Origin: Brasilonema sp. CT11 | GTDB taxonomy: Bacteria > Cyanobacteriota > Cyanobacteriia > Cyanobacteriales > Nostocaceae | NCBI RefSeq assembly: GCF_017982655.1 | Contig: NZ_JABXYX010000049.1 | Span: 1 to 53,467, forward strand | Reading direction: 5' to 3' | DNA length: 53,467 bases | In this document: piece by piece, positions 51,321 to 53,467 of the stretch | Layout of the letters: the number at the start of each line of letters is the position of its first letter | How positions within the stretch are numbered: the first letter of the stretch is position 1 | Notes under the pieces: generated by a model | The model's database searches: none | What the model saw: the letters and a program-made list of their open reading frames with translations, nothing else | What the model was told of the DNA's origin: nothing | Translations under genes and position numbers: made by a program

Positions 51321-51430
51321 ATAGCATCTTAACGACTCGCTACTGCCAACAGAAAATCAAAGGTTCATTATGCGCCTTTGATTTCAAAACCAACTAATAT
51401 GTTTCGGCATGTGACACTATACTACGTTTT

Positions 51431-51800
51431 TGATTTAAAGGCGATAAGCCGAAGGCTTGACGCTTCGCGTATCGCTACTGAATCGGTATTTTGTATTTCA
51501 GCGCACCCCGAAAAATCCGTATCACTTTTCGATTTAAAGGCGATAAGCCGAAGGCTTGACGCTTCGCGTATCGCTACTTAAACATGAATTTGTATTTCAG
51601 ATTACTTTCAAAAACCCCGTATTGCATTTCAATAAAAGGCGATCGCTACCGAAGCGTAAATTTGTATCTCAGATTACTCCGAAAAATCCGTATTGCTTTT
51701 TGATTTAAAGGCGATAAGCCGAAGGCTTGACGCTTCGCGTATCGCTACTTAAACACGAATTTGTATTCCCGCGCACCCCGAAAAATCCGTATCGTATTTC
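51431..51800. repeat. Four ~100-bp direct repeats with compound hairpins
   Basis: Units start at about 51431, 51530, 51631 (short form, with HIP1) and 51701. The shared parts are GATTTAAAGGCGATAAGCC, GAAGGCTTGACGCTTCGCG, TATCGCTACT and CCGAAAAATCCGTAT. Within each unit GCGATA pairs with TATCGC, and AAGCC pairs with GGCTT. Related copies lie at 49317-49386, and the hairpin part alone near 48413 and 52950. No gene is supported in 50707-52541. Confidence 0.75.
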
Positions 51801-51887
51801 ATCAACGACATTTACTACAATTTCAGATTTTTCCATAAGCATTTTAACTCAATACTACGTATTCGTATATTTCGTACTCGTGCGTAT

Positions 51888-52224
51888 GCAGGCTTAGTAA
51901 TATATAAGATTATTAGTCTTTGTTTGCATACCGGATCTAGATCGTTCCAGATTTCCCGTATCTATTTAGAGGGGAGCGAGCCAAAACAGCAAGTGAAAAA
52001 GCACCGCTCTACAATCGCCTCTAGGGGTTGTGAAAATATCTCTTAGTACGATTCATCATTATCATGGTATGCAGGCTTTCTTGAGCCTTACAGTGCTTGC
52101 ATATTACTACAAAAACTACAAATGTAGTATAAAAGAGGGGGTCTGCATACCAAATTAAACCAAATCAGCTTGATACTTGTAGGCTGCATACCAAGCCAAA
52201 ACTAATCAGCTTGATACTTGTAGG
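51888..52224. repeat. GTATGCAG motif cluster and 41-bp tandem repeat
   Basis: CTGCATACC or its complement GGTATGCAG, or close forms, occurs near 51891, 51923, 52064, 52143 and 52184. Two perfect-length tandem units of 41 bp (52143-52183 and 52184-52224) share CAGCTTGATACTTGTAGG. The region is AT-rich and non-coding. It may be a second set of protein-binding sites next to the iteron-like region. Confidence 0.6.
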
Positions 52225-52231
52225 TTGGCTA

Positions 52232-52272
52232 CCAAAAAAAAACAAGCCCTTCCAAGATGGTCTTGGAAGGGC
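52232..52272 (-). terminator. Rho-independent terminator for the minus strand
   Basis: On the minus strand a perfect 12-bp stem (GCCCTTCCAAGA with its complement, 52246-52272, loop of 3) is followed by TTGTTTTTTTTT. It lies about 270 bp after the Gln-rich protein gene and at the end of repeat block 2. Confidence 0.8.
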
Positions 52273-52420
52273 AAATCGTTAGAGGAGGAAACCCCGCCCA
52301 AGAATAGCGGGGTACGCGTCATTTGGTGTATTTTTTACTTACCTACCTTAATTAGTTGCTAATTAATCTGACTTATGCATTAGGCGAAACCACAGTTCCA
52401 ATGGCAAGCAAATCCCGCTG
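52256..52420 (-). repeat. Repeat block 2, minus-strand copy
   Basis: Reverse complement of about 47083-47231 and same orientation as 49390-49505. It contains the palindrome TTAATTAGTTGCTAATTAA and the stem CCCCGC/GCGGGG. Here it forms the 3' flank of the Gln-rich protein gene. Confidence 0.7.
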
Positions 52421-52541
52421 CTTCTTTATTGAGCGATCGCCAAGGGCGTCTGCGCTTCGCGCAATCGCACATCGCACTCAAACTCTTTTACAACATTGAA
52501 TTATTTCAATGAAAATTTCTTTACAGCAATTAGTTTTACAT

Positions 52542-52886
52542 TTACTTCGGACTTGGTTGGCGATATTGCTGTCGTAATTGATATTGCTGTAGTTGATATT
52601 CCTGTAGTTGTTGCAGCTGTAGTTGCTGTTGCTGTCGTTGTAGTTGATATTGCTGTAGTTGCTGTTGCTGTTGCTGTAGTTGCTGTTGCTGTAGTTGCTG
52701 TTGTTGTAGCTGTAGCTGATATTGCTGTTGTTGATATTGTTGTTGCTGATATTGCTGTTGCTGTGGTAATTGATATTGCTGTGCTATTTTGCGCTGATTT
52801 CCACATGATGGAGAAACATTAACAGCAACAGTCGTCGTCACGGTTGTTACAGCCAAAAGAGCAGCCAAAAAATGTTGATTCAACAT
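52542..52886 (-). CDS. Gln-rich exported protein
   Basis: 114 residues: a signal-peptide-like N-terminus (FLAALLAVTTVTTTVAV), a short linker with one Cys, then about 75 residues composed almost only of Gln with regularly spaced Tyr and Leu (QQYQQQQYQ-type units). GAGGAG lies 10 bases before the ATG, which supports this strand over the hydrophobic frame on the plus strand. Such Gln/Tyr-rich tracts are prone to aggregation or amyloid-like assembly, but no function is known. The codons form a short-period DNA repeat (CAGCAACAG-type), so length may vary between strains. Confidence 0.65.
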   Translation of the reverse strand: MLNQHFLAALLAVTTVTTTVAVNVSPSCGNQRKIAQQYQLPQQQQYQQQQYQQQQYQLQLQQQQLQQQQLQQQQQQLQQYQLQRQQQQLQLQQLQEYQLQQYQLRQQYRQPSPK

Positions 52887-52949
52887 CTAAGTTTTTCTCC
52901 TCTAAATTTATAATAACAACAATGGCTACACACAAAGAGCTTTCATGTG

Positions 52950-53012
52950 GCGATAAGCCCGCTTGCTTGACGCGCTTGCCGCCGAGCGGCACGCGCAAGG
53001 GACGCCTATCGC
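52950..53012. repeat. Compound hairpin of the GCGATAAGCC family
   Basis: GCGATA (52950-52955) pairs with TATCGC (53007-53012), enclosing a stem GCGCTTGCC/GGCACGCGC. It follows a partial copy of the 34-bp HIP1-centred palindrome and lies upstream of the Gln-rich protein gene. Confidence 0.6.
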
Positions 53013-53021
53013 GCAACAAAA

Positions 53022-53107
53022 CAAATCCCCACAACCACACAGGGAAGCGGGGACTAAAAATATTATCTAGATTGGTTTTTAGTAGGGGCTAGCGAAGGTG
53101 CTTAATG
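53022..53107 (-). repeat. Repeat block 1, minus-strand copy, with terminator stem
   Basis: Reverse complement of 46945-47032. Read on the minus strand it includes the last codons of the PEP-CTERM-like ORF, a stem TCCCCGC/GCGGGGA-type hairpin, and then TTTGTTTTGTT, so it can terminate that ORF's transcript. Confidence 0.65.
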
Positions 53108-53356
53108 CTTATGACGCAATAAGCGATCGCCCTTTCTTGTCTTAATTAAAAAACTAACGATTATTAGAAAAACAAACCCTAGCAAAAAAGATGGTTCAGG
53201 AACTGATTTAAACGCTAAATCTGAACCAGGGGGAGGAGGAGAACTAACGAGGGGTGGAAGGATAGACGGTTCACTCACTACCAAACGAGTAACAGGAGGG
53301 GATGAACAATGAACTTCATTTACAACGCAAGCCATAAAGTATTGGACTTTGGACAA
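53102..53356 (-). pseudogene. PEP-CTERM-type C-terminal fragment behind a palindromic element
   Basis: 84 residues. The C-terminus VPEPSFLLGFVFLIIVSFL followed by IKTRKGDRLLRHKH is a PEP-CTERM sorting signal: the PEP motif, one hydrophobic helix and a basic tail, as recognised by exosortase. The N-terminus (LSKVQ) is encoded by the palindromic element, and no signal peptide is present. The upstream frame is open only for about 80 bases. It is therefore probably the remaining end of a secreted protein gene whose 5' part was lost at the element. Confidence 0.6.
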
Positions 53357-53386
53357 AAAAATGTGTTCGCGAATAAGGTACGCGAA
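53342..53386. repeat. Partial palindromic element (left arm and core)
   Basis: TTGGACTTTGGACAAAAAAA is followed by a diverged core TTCGCG...CGCGAA; the second outer arm is missing. Read on the minus strand it encodes REHIFLSKVQ, the same frame as in the other copies (RELTFLSKVQ). Confidence 0.75.
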
Positions 53387-53467
53387 TAATAAAAGAATAT
53401 AAACTTTTCTACCTCAGCCTTGCTCGTATGCTGAGTCAAACAACTGTATAACCAGAAAAATTACGCA

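Noticed and set aside
51378-51581. 67-codon ORF with an internal protein repeat
   Set aside because: It is created by the ~100-bp DNA repeats at 51431-51800; the repeated protein segment only mirrors the DNA repeat.
52496-52822. Hydrophobic Val/Ala-rich ORF on the plus strand
   Set aside because: It is the complement of the Gln-rich repeat frame. The minus-strand frame has a good Shine-Dalgarno sequence and signal peptide, while this one has neither.

Overview
The window looks like part of a large plasmid, or a plasmid-like genomic island, of a filamentous Nostocales-type cyanobacterium. The evidence is many HIP1 octamers (GCGATCGC), a cyanobacterial-type TnpB remnant, dense families of short palindromic repeats, a ParA/ribbon-helix-helix partition pair, a tyrosine integrase, a serine recombinase and a protelomerase-like protein. 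No rRNA, tRNA, CRISPR array or recognisable classical Rep gene was seen.

Left third (about 1.2-35 kb, all minus strand): one lipopeptide biosynthesis operon. In transcription order it contains a PhyH/EctD-like dioxygenase, a four-module NRPS with thioesterase, a second 2OG-Fe(II) oxygenase, a FAAL-ACP-KS-AT-(half DH) protein, a luciferase-like monooxygenase-(half DH)-KR-ACP protein, a two-module NRPS with an N-terminal docking domain, an Asp/Glu-type racemase, a small doubtful ORF, and a cyclic-peptide-type ABC exporter. The biosynthetic reading is: fatty acid activated by FAAL, one malonyl extension with keto-reduction, two residues from the first NRPS, then four from the second (read as Asn, a basic residue, a Ser-like residue and Gly), then release by a thioesterase whose nucleophile is Cys instead of Ser. 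The DH domain is split between two genes, with the monooxygenase lying between the halves, and its second-half catalytic Asp reads as Glu.

Middle (35-46.9 kb): plasmid maintenance and recombination. Two MITE-like elements, one with ends resembling Tn7/CAST TnsB-site repeats, precede a palindromic operator, parA and a small RHH gene. A likely two-gene toxin-antitoxin-like unit, a tyrosine integrase, an unknown gene and a hairpin-rich MITE follow. Then come a serine recombinase fused to a T5orf172/GIY-YIG-like domain, a protelomerase-like protein and small membrane or exported proteins.

Right (46.9-53.5 kb): a repeat-rich accessory zone. It holds a symmetric array of about ten GGGTCGG-type boxes, inverted copies of terminator-bearing repeat blocks that flank a Gln-rich exported protein in one place and nothing in another, an HPP (NrtS-like) membrane protein, iteron-like AACTAGTT repeats, and an isolated pair made of a microviridin-type graspetide precursor and a C39-like cysteine peptidase with no ATP-grasp ligase nearby.

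A 69-bp near-perfect palindrome recurs at both window ends and inside the recombinase gene. It is always read in the same frame (ending LSKVQ), which suggests a protein-coding palindromic element comparable in behaviour to those of Rickettsia. All functional statements rest on motif recognition by eye; no database search was run.
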